Assembly: GCA_036499395.1 (NCBI GenBank)
Contig: DASYDW010000066.1
Span: forward strand, 1 to 64,000
DNA length: 64,000 bases
Origin: Pirellulales bacterium
GTDB taxonomy: Bacteria; Planctomycetota; Planctomycetia; Pirellulales; JACPPG01
Direction: 5' to 3'
This document shows positions 23,479 through 31,927 of this stretch, piece after piece (the stretch's first letter is position 1; each line of letters begins with the position of its first letter). The notes beneath the pieces were generated by a model. The model saw only the letters and a program-made list of their open reading frames with translations. It did not search any database and had not been told where the DNA came from. Position numbers and translations under genes: made by a program.

Positions 23479-25035
23479 CTAGAACGCGTTATTCGCGGGC
23501 AGGTAGTAAACGTTGATGTCGGAGATCGTCAGGTTAAGGACCTGGCTGGGCCCCGATGCCAAGAATCGCAAGGGTTGAATGAAGAAGCGGAGCTGGCTAG
23601 GTCCACCTGCCGCAGTGGCGTTGCCAATCATGCGAAACTTAGCGGGGCCGGCGTTGGCGGACTCCGGCAGATACCAATATTGATTAATTGTATCTAGCCC
23701 AACTCCCGAGAGCGGAGCGACGAAAACACTTTGAACGTCGTTGAGATTCGTATGACGCTCGTTCCACAGGTAGCTGTACGTACCGCTGTCGGCCGTAATG
23801 GTCATATCGACGGCAAACGAATCCCCAGCATTCCAATAAAAGCTAGTGCCGCCAGACTGACCAGGGTAGTTGTTGTCCTGACAGCGAATCTCGAAACCAT
23901 AATTGGCAGGCGTGCCGGAAGCAAAAGCTCCCGTCTGGACAGCCAGCGTATTCTTACCGGTGATACCGCCGCTGTTTATCGTCACCGCGATCTGTCCCGA
24001 AGTCCAACCTTTTGCGACGAGCCCAGCTAGGGGACAAACGTTCTGCCAAGGGGAACTCAGATTCTGCGAACGCCAATCGGACGGGAAGCTGCAAGTTCCT
24101 CGCGACAGCGTGTCGGTGTCGAAATCGGTGTTAGAGTCTTGACCATACTGTCCCGAGATCACATTCCGTGCCGAATTCGTCAATGACCCCTGAGGAAGGA
24201 TTTCGCCAGTGTTGCCGACCGGGTAGATGGCTCCCGACGGTGAGGACGGGTTCCGAGCTAGCACCCCTTGCAAACCGGACCCCGAATTCTTGGTCTCCAG
24301 CATACGGTTGGCTTCCTGCCAAATGGTCAGCGTCGAGCGGGAGACGCTGTCCACATTCAGTCCGTACCGGCCATTGGCCTCGGCGTCGAAGTTTCCAGTG
24401 ACGGCTGCGCAATTCGAAATGACGATGCCGTCGTTACCATTGTTGGCCGACTCGATGCGATTAGCAGTGACCTGGTGACAATTCACCAAAGTAAAGCCAT
24501 CCACCCAGCAGCCATTCGTTTGAATGTCATCGAAGAAAGACCCATCCATCTCTTCGAAGTGCGCACCGTAACCGCCGGTCGTGCCCTGACCGCAAAAAGC
24601 AATGAAGATCGAACGGAAGACGCAACTCTTGCCGCCGAGCTTCTGGTAAAGGCCGTTGCCATACGGTGCCTGGATCGTGAGATTCTCGATCAGGAGGCGG
24701 GAGTAGAGGTCATTCAAACTCTGCGCAGCCGTTCCGTAGGTGTTCTGGATGGCCCAGCCGGTCCCCGTGTACATGAGTCGTGTGGCTTGCTGACCCGAGA
24801 TGCCAAAATAGACGGAGTTGGTGCCGTTGTAAGAGATCTGTGGAAAGACGATCGTTTGTGAAGTGTACAGGTCACCACTCCACGTAATGGTGCAATCAGG
24901 GTCGATCTGGTACGGGTGAGCTGTAATCTGTGAGACAATATTAGAAATAATGCCTGAAATAACAGAATCGTTTGTTGCTATGTCGCCTGGGCTGCTGCTG
25001 TTCAGTACGGCACCTGCGGCTCCAAGATCAATCAT
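23479..25035 (-). CDS. Right-handed beta-helix (pectate-lyase-like) protein
   Basis: A 518-residue protein without an obvious signal peptide. The middle (about residues 100 to 260) has the repeating pattern of a parallel beta-helix: LLIENLTIQAPYGNGLYQ, GCWVDGFTLVNCHQVTANRI, GNDGIVISNCAAVTGNF, GRYGLNVDS. The C-terminal half looks like a beta-sandwich with aromatic residues and may bind carbohydrate. The architecture resembles tailspike or polysaccharide-active helix proteins, but no catalytic site can be assigned. It is isolated, ends next to the bidirectional terminator, and has no partner genes. Confidence 0.7.
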   Translation of the reverse strand: MIDLGAAGAVLNSSSPGDIATNDSVISGIISNIVSQITAHPYQIDPDCTITWSGDLYTSQTIVFPQISYNGTNSVYFGISGQQATRLMYTGTGWAIQNTYGTAAQSLNDLYSRLLIENLTIQAPYGNGLYQKLGGKSCVFRSIFIAFCGQGTTGGYGAHFEEMDGSFFDDIQTNGCWVDGFTLVNCHQVTANRIESANNGNDGIVISNCAAVTGNFDAEANGRYGLNVDSVSRSTLTIWQEANRMLETKNSGSGLQGVLARNPSSPSGAIYPVGNTGEILPQGSLTNSARNVISGQYGQDSNTDFDTDTLSRGTCSFPSDWRSQNLSSPWQNVCPLAGLVAKGWTSGQIAVTINSGGITGKNTLAVQTGAFASGTPANYGFEIRCQDNNYPGQSGGTSFYWNAGDSFAVDMTITADSGTYSYLWNERHTNLNDVQSVFVAPLSGVGLDTINQYWYLPESANAGPAKFRMIGNATAAGGPSQLRFFIQPLRFLASGPSQVLNLTISDINVYYLPANNAF

Positions 25036-25873
25036 GGGACACCTCGCAAAAAGAGTTAACGGAAGGACAGGAACTCATACGGATCGGATTCCGGCGAGTT
25101 GGCCGGTCAAGCGACGGTCATGCGCGCAGTGGTAGCGCTCGATACTTCAGGTCGTGGAAAATCAGGAGCTAATTACCAACGCATCCGCAGATGTTTTGCA
25201 TTCCTGGGCATCACAAATGCGAGACGAGCCGCTGCACGTCGAACGGCGCAGGAAATCTCTTAAATCAAAGGGCGAAGCAAATGCGTCGGCTGCTACTGCT
25301 TTGCATCGTGCCGGCCTTGAGGTTGATATCCCAGTTCTGCCGCTTGAGATCGTGCTTTCGCGACGATCATCATTGCGACGTACGGTACGGTACCACAGGG
25401 CGTGGCCTAATTTCTACTCAAGAAATTGCGAATTGATGGCGTGCTCTCTACAGCTTGTCTTCATGCCCACACGCCAAGTTTTGTAGGGGTACAGCGCGCC
25501 GTGCTCTAGATCTAATCCGGCACTGGATCGCGTTGGCTCTTTGGCGAATTGCCAATTTACTGAAGACGACGCAGCCGCGAAGAACCACGTGTGCGGTGCA
25601 TTGCAATTTGATAGGAACAACTTCAGCCGCGTTCCACTGCGGACAGTCGCAACGATTGTAGCGGCGCTTCAGGTGCTAACGAAATGCTTGATCGCGCAGT
25701 TGGCCGAATGCCGAGAATGTTTGACGTACAGGCAATTAGCAGCGGAAGGCAGGAGATGAACTAGGGCGAATACATTGGACGTATTTCATCGCTCGAACCA
25801 AACCTAAGAAAGTTGTTCGCAAATTGAGCGTCAGGAAACCTGGCGACTCAACAATTGAAAAAGGAGTTGAGAT
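25036..25873. other. Long non-coding stretch
   Basis: About 840 bases between the beta-helix gene and the small secreted peptide. Short frames (for example 25154-25486) have no ribosome-binding site and no family-like content. No tRNA, strong hairpin or repeat was seen. Confidence 0.4.
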
Positions 25874-26086
25874 ATGTTGCGACATTTACTGATGGCCGCT
25901 GTCGTCGTAGTCGGAATGGCATGCATGGTGCAAGATGCACATGCCACCACGCATTGTTGCAAAGGTCGGGTGGCGGACTACCTGTTTGGTGGTTATGGCC
26001 GAGGCCCGTTCGGTCACGGCTATTTTCCCTACGCTGGCTATATGCCGCGTGCCAATTGCACCGAATGCGGACACAGAATCTGGTAG
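25874..26086 (+). CDS. Small secreted cysteine-containing peptide
   Basis: A 70-residue protein with AAGGAG seven bases before its ATG. A signal peptide (MLRHLLMAAVVVVGMACMV ... AHA) precedes a mature part of about 45 residues with four Cys (HCCKGR near the start, CTECGHRIW at the end) and a Gly/Tyr/Phe-rich centre (YLFGGYGRGPFGHGYF). The CxxC at the end could bind metal or form disulfides. No family is recognised. It stands alone in a gene-poor region. Confidence 0.65.
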   Translation: MLRHLLMAAVVVVGMACMVQDAHATTHCCKGRVADYLFGGYGRGPFGHGYFPYAGYMPRANCTECGHRIW

Positions 26087-26910
26087 GGCATTGACGAATG
26101 ACATCAGCGATTCCCGGCCAGGTGAACATTGCGGTTGCCGGGATCGCTGGGGGCGCATTCGTTCGCTAAGCGATTTATGTTTTTTCTGCGTCGGCGCTAC
26201 GTCCCGCTGTCGAGTTGCGAGCACGGACGATCTTGCTGGGAATAGGCCACGACGTCTTAGATTTCCGTCAATTAAATCGAGGCTCGTGGCTCGTCGAACG
26301 AACGAGATGCGGCCCTATTGGCAATTCCGTCAGGCGCCGACGGCGAAACGGAGACAGCTTCCAATTCCCTCTTGATCCGGTTTTGTGATGGCAGTCGCTT
26401 CTGTGTGATGGCCAGCATTCCGGCTGCTGCGCTACTGGCGTCGGTCCCGCCAGTAAGCTTGCGGTTTGTCTCACGATCTCGATACCGCAAATCGAGATTA
26501 ACGTCGCGGTGAGTCGAGAAATCGGCCGCTTCTGCCATGTGCCCCGTCGGACTCGCATTCAGGGGGGGTGCGCTCTCGATTGGCAGCGAGGGTCCTGTAG
26601 CCCGGTTATAATGCCGGGCACTGCGAACCCGTGAACTGTTCGCATGACGTCTCGTTGTTGCAAAGCATCAGAGGTTAGCTAAGACGATCCGCATAATCGT
26701 TGGATTCGGATCGTGAGAATGGACCGTTGACTCCTATCTGCCATGCAAAGACCTATCTTTGACTGGTCCACGCCGGCCGGACCGCGGGCAGTTTTTTATG
26801 TCCATGCGTCTTCATGTTGCCGGCTAAAACGTCACACACGCGTCGCCGGTCGATCGCGAACGCCGTCGTTCGTGAATGGCGGCTATAGCAGCATTCTGGA
26901 CTGATCTTCT
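26087..26910. other. Long non-coding stretch with two small hairpins before the PspA/SPFH operon
   Basis: About 820 bases without a convincing gene. Two adjacent inverted repeats lie at 26600-26619 (GCCCGG/CCGGGC around TTATAATG) and 26622-26644 (TGCGAA/TTCGCA). The promoter of the operon that starts at 26911 should be in this region, but no clear -35/-10 pair with normal spacing can be given. Confidence 0.4.
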
Positions 26911-27774
26911 ATGCTGTTCGTGGAGTATTTCTTGCTGCGACTCCTGCTGTGGGGAGGCCTATTGGCGGCGCTCGTGGCGCTGGCGGTCGGTCCGCGCAAG
27001 CTGTGGCGCGGCGTCAAACGGCTGTGGAGCGTCGCCTTTCGCAAGCGATTGGATCCGGAAGAGATCCTCACGCAAATCGTGCTGCAACACGAACGTCACG
27101 TAAAAGCGGTGCGTGACGCGCTGGTGCAAGCTGAAGTTGCCGACCAGGCGATTCGCAATAACCTGCGGCAGAGCGAAGAACATGTCGCGACACTAGAGAC
27201 CGAGGCTAAGCGGTTCGCGACGGCGGGTGATGAACTAGGGGCGCGGGCGGCGCTCTATAAAATCAACCTCGAGCGGTCGGCCATCGAAAGCTTTCGTGAG
27301 CAGCTTGATCGCCATAACGGCATGGTCGCCGAATCTCGCCGCAGGTTGTACATGCTGGAACTGCAATTGCGTCAGTACCAGGTAGGCCGGAACATTTTAC
27401 TCAGTCAATTAGCCCAGGCCGAGAAGGTGGAAGAACAGTACGCGATTGCGCGTCGCTTCGATCCTTTCAACGCTGTGGCAAACTGGCAGAAGGCCGAAGG
27501 ACTCGTTCAGGAGAAATCGCTTAACGCTCGGGCGATCGAACGAGTCTATGTCGACACGTCCGAATTGGCAGCAACCGGCCCCCCTTCGGCAGTCGACCCC
27601 GTCATGCTCGACGCACAATTGGCGGAACTGCGCGCACAACTGGCGAATGTTAATCAAATCAACCACAAGACGCCGCTGGACTCAGAGGACAACATCGATC
27701 CAAAGGGTCGGCATGACGGCGCTTCGCTGACCGATCGGGATTCCAAGCCATCCCAGGAAGAGAAACGGGCATGA
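26911..27774 (+). CDS. PspA/IM30-like coiled-coil protein with N-terminal membrane helix
   Basis: A 287-residue protein. The N-terminus is a membrane segment (LLLWGGLLAALVALAVGP), followed by a long coiled coil from about residue 50 to 180 (ILTQIVLQHERHVKAVRDAL, DELGARAALYKINLERSAIE) with the character of PspA/IM30 membrane-stress proteins. The C-terminal 60 residues are acidic and probably disordered. Classical PspA lacks a membrane helix, so this is a variant. It is the first gene of a four-gene operon; its stop overlaps the ATG of the next gene (ATGA). The likely role is organising or protecting the inner membrane together with the SPFH proteins. Confidence 0.75.
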   Translation: MLFVEYFLLRLLLWGGLLAALVALAVGPRKLWRGVKRLWSVAFRKRLDPEEILTQIVLQHERHVKAVRDALVQAEVADQAIRNNLRQSEEHVATLETEAKRFATAGDELGARAALYKINLERSAIESFREQLDRHNGMVAESRRRLYMLELQLRQYQVGRNILLSQLAQAEKVEEQYAIARRFDPFNAVANWQKAEGLVQEKSLNARAIERVYVDTSELAATGPPSAVDPVMLDAQLAELRAQLANVNQINHKTPLDSEDNIDPKGRHDGASLTDRDSKPSQEEKRA

Positions 27775-29420
27775 ACTTCTATCGACAACCGCGCTTTTGG
27801 CTCGGGCTGTGCATCCTCTTGGTAGGGCTTGCCATCGTCCAGCAAATCTGGCACTGGGAAGTGGAACGCATCGAGGTTCCCTCCGGGCAGTACCTGATTC
27901 GGATCAGCCGTTGGGGACGAGATCTTGGCCCGGATGAAATTATCGCGCCCGATGAATCTTATAAAGGTGTCATGTTGCAAGCGTGGGGAGAAGGGCGACA
28001 CTTTCTCAATCCGCTTTTCTGGAGCCATGAAGTTCACTCGTTGGTCGAAGTCGAACCGGGCGAATGCCTGGTGTTAACCCGGAAATTCGGAAAGCCACTT
28101 TCCCCGGCGCGCATGGCGCAGGGTGAGGTTCTGGGGGCCGAAGATCGTGCCGACCCGAGTCTCGGCGAACGAGGCATTTTGCGGGACGTGCTGACGCAGG
28201 GCTTTTACCGTCTGAATCCATACGCGTACTCATGGGAACGGGTGAAGGCGGTTGAGGTCGGCGTCGAACAAGTTGGCGTACGAACCTTGAAAGTCGGCAA
28301 GGACCCTCATGGGCTCAGCGACGAGCAGCGGAAGGATCAGTACCTTGTGCCGGAGGGATACCGCGGAGTCCAACAAGAGACCGTTCCGGCCGGTACGTAT
28401 TACCTCAATCCGTACGTCGAATCGATCACGCCCGTCGAAGTCCGCAGTCACCGCGTGCGGCTCGCGGATATCGAGTTTCCCAGTCGCGACGGTTTTATTC
28501 TGAAGCCGCAAGTTGTCGTGGAATACGCGGCCCAGCCGGCGGCGGCTCCGTTGTTGACGGTGCGGCTGACCGACGTGGGCGTGTTGCATCAGAAAGACAC
28601 CACGCCCGAGGAACAAGCGAACAACGAAATCTTGCAAAAAGTGATCCTGCCGCACATCCGCGGCTATGCACGCATCGAGGGAAGCAACTTCGACGCCCGT
28701 GACTTCATCTTGGCCGCCACGCCCGAGGCGGGGCCGCAGGCAGACAAGGCGCTCAACGCGCGCGAGGCATTGCAACGAGCCCTGCTAGAGAAAGTGAAGC
28801 CGCAATGCGACGCCCTGGGAGTTGAAGTCCGCGCCGTGACGTTGGCTGATATGCGGCCCCCTGAAGAGTTGGCCGAACAGATTGCGCTACGCGAACTGGC
28901 GCGGGTCGAACAGGCCAAGAACGGCGCGAAGATACGGCAGTTTCGTGCTGCCCAGGAATTGCAGGCCAAGGAAGCATTGAAGGGTCAGGCCAAAGAAAAG
29001 GTCGAAGCAGAGACGCGTCTGATTCAAGCCAAGACGAAGTCCGCACAAATGAAGGAAGTCGCGATTTCGCAAGCAACCCAGGATCTCGAAAATGCCCAGT
29101 TGTCGCTCGACGCCGCGGAGAAACAGGCCGAGGCGACCTTGGCGACGGGAAAGGCCGAAGCGGCGGTGATTTTGCTGCAAAACGAAGCCGAGATCGCTGG
29201 TCTGCGTAAGGCCGTGGCGGGCTTCGCGAACGTGCAGACGTTTGCCCAATACCATTTGATGGACAAACTGGGTCCGGCGTTGACCGAGATCTTTGCGTCA
29301 GACGACAGTGATTTTGGCCGACTGTTCAGTAACTATCTGACGCAGCCGAATGGCGGCGCAGGCAAGTCGCCCGTCAGGCCCGCGGCAATTCCCGATTCCA
29401 CCACCGCCGGCACGAAATAA
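27771..29420 (+). CDS. SPFH/Band 7 (flotillin-like) protein, first copy
   Basis: A 549-residue protein with one N-terminal membrane helix (FWLGLCILLVGLAIVQQIWH). Three or more short repeat units of the form P-x-G-x-x-G-V-x-x-G-x-Y-x-L-N-P-Y occur before the SPFH domain (GYRGVQQETVPAGTYYLNPY, GILRDVLTQGFYRLNPYAYS), like those in vault and band-7 proteins. The SPFH core spans about residues 190-370, followed by an Ala/Glu/Lys-rich coiled coil (390-480, rich in AEA/KAE). Flotillins form large cage-like membrane assemblies. It overlaps the PspA-like gene by four bases and precedes its paralogue by 48 bases, so the four proteins are probably made together. Confidence 0.85.
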   Translation: MNFYRQPRFWLGLCILLVGLAIVQQIWHWEVERIEVPSGQYLIRISRWGRDLGPDEIIAPDESYKGVMLQAWGEGRHFLNPLFWSHEVHSLVEVEPGECLVLTRKFGKPLSPARMAQGEVLGAEDRADPSLGERGILRDVLTQGFYRLNPYAYSWERVKAVEVGVEQVGVRTLKVGKDPHGLSDEQRKDQYLVPEGYRGVQQETVPAGTYYLNPYVESITPVEVRSHRVRLADIEFPSRDGFILKPQVVVEYAAQPAAAPLLTVRLTDVGVLHQKDTTPEEQANNEILQKVILPHIRGYARIEGSNFDARDFILAATPEAGPQADKALNAREALQRALLEKVKPQCDALGVEVRAVTLADMRPPEELAEQIALRELARVEQAKNGAKIRQFRAAQELQAKEALKGQAKEKVEAETRLIQAKTKSAQMKEVAISQATQDLENAQLSLDAAEKQAEATLATGKAEAAVILLQNEAEIAGLRKAVAGFANVQTFAQYHLMDKLGPALTEIFASDDSDFGRLFSNYLTQPNGGAGKSPVRPAAIPDSTTAGTK

Positions 29421-29468
29421 CCATCGCGGTTTGCGGCAAGTGATGCCGAAATCAAGGAAACCTGGCAA

Positions 29469-31064
29469 ATGACCGAAACGTTCAATCCTCTCGGCACTCC
29501 GGCTCGCTTCCGGGGGTTCGCGCGCTGGCGGCGGGCCCTGATCGTGTGGGGCGTGATCGCGCTCGTGGCACTGGTTCTGGTGTCTTCGACTTGGAAGGCC
29601 TTCTTCGTCTATGTCCGGCCGGGATCGCACTTAGTAATCACGGCGAAGGATGGGCAACCCCTCACGCCGGGACATGTACTGGCCGAAGCTGGCCAAAAGG
29701 GAATTCAGCGCGAGGTGCTCGGCGAAGGTTGGCACTTCGTCCTGCCGATCGTTTATGCCACCGAGATGGAGAAGAACACGGACGTGCCCCCAGGCAAGGT
29801 CGGCATCGTCACCGCATTGGGCGGAAAGCCCTTGCCCCCTGGACGTCTACTGGCCGAAACCACCGAGAATCCTCAGGACGAAGAGCAGGGCATTCAAAGG
29901 CAAGTGCTGCCGCCGGGATCGTATCGCATTAATCTGCGCGGTTACCGGGTCGAATTGGTCGATGCTACGGAGATCAAGCCGGGATTTGTCGGAGTGCAGC
30001 GCCGACTGCTGGGCATCGATGGTGCGAGTCGCTTTGCCGAGAAGCCCAATGAGAAGGGCATTCTGCGCGAAGTTCTACAGCCCGGTTTGTACTACATCAA
30101 CACGAAGGAATTCGAGGTCATTCATTCCGAAGTGGGCATTTTCCAAACAGCCTTTCGCTACGACAAACGTCCCCAGGAAAATACGGCGATCGACTTCACC
30201 TCAAAGGGGGGCTTCCCGATCAGCATGGATTGCACCGTGGAATGGGAGATCCTGCCCGCCGACATGCCCAGCTTGGTGGCGGAGTATGGCTCGCGCCAGG
30301 TTGTAGAAAAGACCGTGGTCGATGTGCAGGCCCATTCGATCGGCCGTGACAAAGGCATTGATTACGGTGTGCAGGATTTTCTCGAAGGTACAAAGCGAGA
30401 GAAATTTCAGGCTGACTTTACCCAGGAACTCATCCGCGTGGGGCGGGTGAAGAACGTGACGGTCCATTCCGCGTTCATTCGGAACATCGTCATCCCCGAG
30501 GCGTATTTGAAACCGATTCGCGACAAGCAGATTGCCGGCGAAACCGAGATCACGAACAAAGCGAAGGAAATCACGGCGCAAACCGAGGCTGAAGTTGAGC
30601 GCGAACAACAAATGATCCAGCAGCGTGTGGTGGAAGTCGAGGCCGAGACCAAACGACTGGTGGCGAGCATCGACCGCGACGTCGAAAACATCGGTACTAA
30701 GACCACCAATGAAATCGATAAGCTAAAAGCCGAATTCGACGCGAAAATTGCCGCACTGGAAGGGCGTCGCACACAGGTCTTGGGCGGGGCCGACGCTCAA
30801 GTAACCACGCTCAAGGAAACGGCTCGGAGTACCCTTTACCAGTTGAAGATGGACGTCTTCAAAAACGATGCTGATGCTTTTCTGCGGTACTCGCTGTCCG
30901 AACAGTTAAATCCTAATATGGTAATGCGGCTGTTTCATAGCGGCGCCGGCACATTCTGGACCAACCTCGAAGGTAAAGGGGTCAGCCTGATGCTGCCCGC
31001 AGCGGGCGCCGCGCCGGCTGCCGCTGCGACGCCGGCCGCTGGCCGCGGCAACGAAACTAAGTAA
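29469..31064 (+). CDS. SPFH/Band 7 (flotillin-like) protein, second copy
   Basis: A 531-residue paralogue of the preceding gene. A membrane helix (ALIVWGVIALVALVLVSSTW) is followed by three band-7-type repeat units with PPGKVGIVTALGGKPLPPGR, GIQRQVLPPGSYRINLRGYR and GILREVLQPGLYYINTKEFE. The SPFH core runs from about residue 235 to 370 and a coiled coil from 370 to 450 (AQTEAEVEREQQMIQQRVVE). The C-terminus is Ala/Pro-rich. Two different SPFH proteins in one operon suggest a hetero-oligomeric assembly. Start ATG at 29469. Confidence 0.85.
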   Translation: MTETFNPLGTPARFRGFARWRRALIVWGVIALVALVLVSSTWKAFFVYVRPGSHLVITAKDGQPLTPGHVLAEAGQKGIQREVLGEGWHFVLPIVYATEMEKNTDVPPGKVGIVTALGGKPLPPGRLLAETTENPQDEEQGIQRQVLPPGSYRINLRGYRVELVDATEIKPGFVGVQRRLLGIDGASRFAEKPNEKGILREVLQPGLYYINTKEFEVIHSEVGIFQTAFRYDKRPQENTAIDFTSKGGFPISMDCTVEWEILPADMPSLVAEYGSRQVVEKTVVDVQAHSIGRDKGIDYGVQDFLEGTKREKFQADFTQELIRVGRVKNVTVHSAFIRNIVIPEAYLKPIRDKQIAGETEITNKAKEITAQTEAEVEREQQMIQQRVVEVEAETKRLVASIDRDVENIGTKTTNEIDKLKAEFDAKIAALEGRRTQVLGGADAQVTTLKETARSTLYQLKMDVFKNDADAFLRYSLSEQLNPNMVMRLFHSGAGTFWTNLEGKGVSLMLPAAGAAPAAAATPAAGRGNETK

Positions 31065-31115
31065 GAACCGTGTTGGTTCTCGATTTCTACACGCCCGAAG
31101 AAGGACGACGCGGCA

Positions 31116-31868
31116 ATGATGCTTGGCAAGCTATGGCGTGCGATTCGCGCCCAGATCAATAAGGGAGTAAACGCCCTGTGGGCCGCCGATCCCATCGCGC
31201 AGATGCAGTACGAGTACGATGCGGCCGTTGCACAACTACGGGACGGTCGTGAGGGACTCGAGCAGCATCGGGCGCTCGTCGAGCGCGTCGGCCGCCAGGT
31301 AAGCGGGGCGGAACGCCAGTTAGTGACGTTAGGGGCCAAAGTGAAAGCCTACCTCGCCGCAGGGGATCGAGAGTCGGCCGCGCGTTTTGCCCTGGAGTTG
31401 CAACGCGCGGAGCAGGAGTTGGCCGAGAATGAGAGCCAGCTTGAACTTCATGAGTCCGCGTACGCGAACAACGTGGCCAAGATCAAACACGCGGCCAAGA
31501 AGCTGTCCGAGGTTCGCAATCGCATCGCGCAATATGACGCCGAACTCAAGACCAGCAATGCCGAAGCCGAGATCGCTACGCTTGTCAATAATTTCAATCT
31601 CGACATCACCACCGACTTCGGCCAGATCGAGCAGATGCTGCAGGACAAGATCAGCCTGAACCGGGCCAAGGGACGCGTCGCGGCCGATCTTTCAGGCCTT
31701 TCGGCCATCGATCTCGAGCGCGAGCGCGCGATGGAATCGATTCTGGCTGAGCAAGCGCTCGAGCAGTTCGAGTCTCAGCAAAAGCTCAGCCCTGACGCTA
31801 ATTCGACGAAGATCGTCCAGAACCCCGATCCGAGCAGTGCCCCGAAACGAATCGAAGGCCACTCCTAG
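31116..31868 (+). CDS. PspA/IM30 family protein
   Basis: A 250-residue protein without a membrane helix, with the classic PspA layout: N-terminal amphipathic helix (MMLGKLWRAIRAQINKGVNA), then ADPIAQMQYEYDAAVAQLRD and long coiled-coil helices through residue 200 (QQKLS). PspA/IM30 proteins bind and remodel membranes under stress, often with flotillin-type partners. It closes the operon 51 bases after the second SPFH gene. Thus the operon is PspA-like, SPFH, SPFH, PspA. Confidence 0.85.
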   Translation: MMLGKLWRAIRAQINKGVNALWAADPIAQMQYEYDAAVAQLRDGREGLEQHRALVERVGRQVSGAERQLVTLGAKVKAYLAAGDRESAARFALELQRAEQELAENESQLELHESAYANNVAKIKHAAKKLSEVRNRIAQYDAELKTSNAEAEIATLVNNFNLDITTDFGQIEQMLQDKISLNRAKGRVAADLSGLSAIDLERERAMESILAEQALEQFESQQKLSPDANSTKIVQNPDPSSAPKRIEGHS

Positions 31869-31927
31869 TCGAGCCGAGCCGACCGAAGTCTGTAGCAATC
31901 ATCACGGGCGAAGACCGCAACGCTCCC

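Noticed and set aside
26579-26616. TTGGCA ... TATAAT promoter-like pair before the PspA/SPFH operon
   Set aside because: The spacing is 21 bases, too long for a normal sigma-70 promoter, and it lies about 300 bases before the gene.
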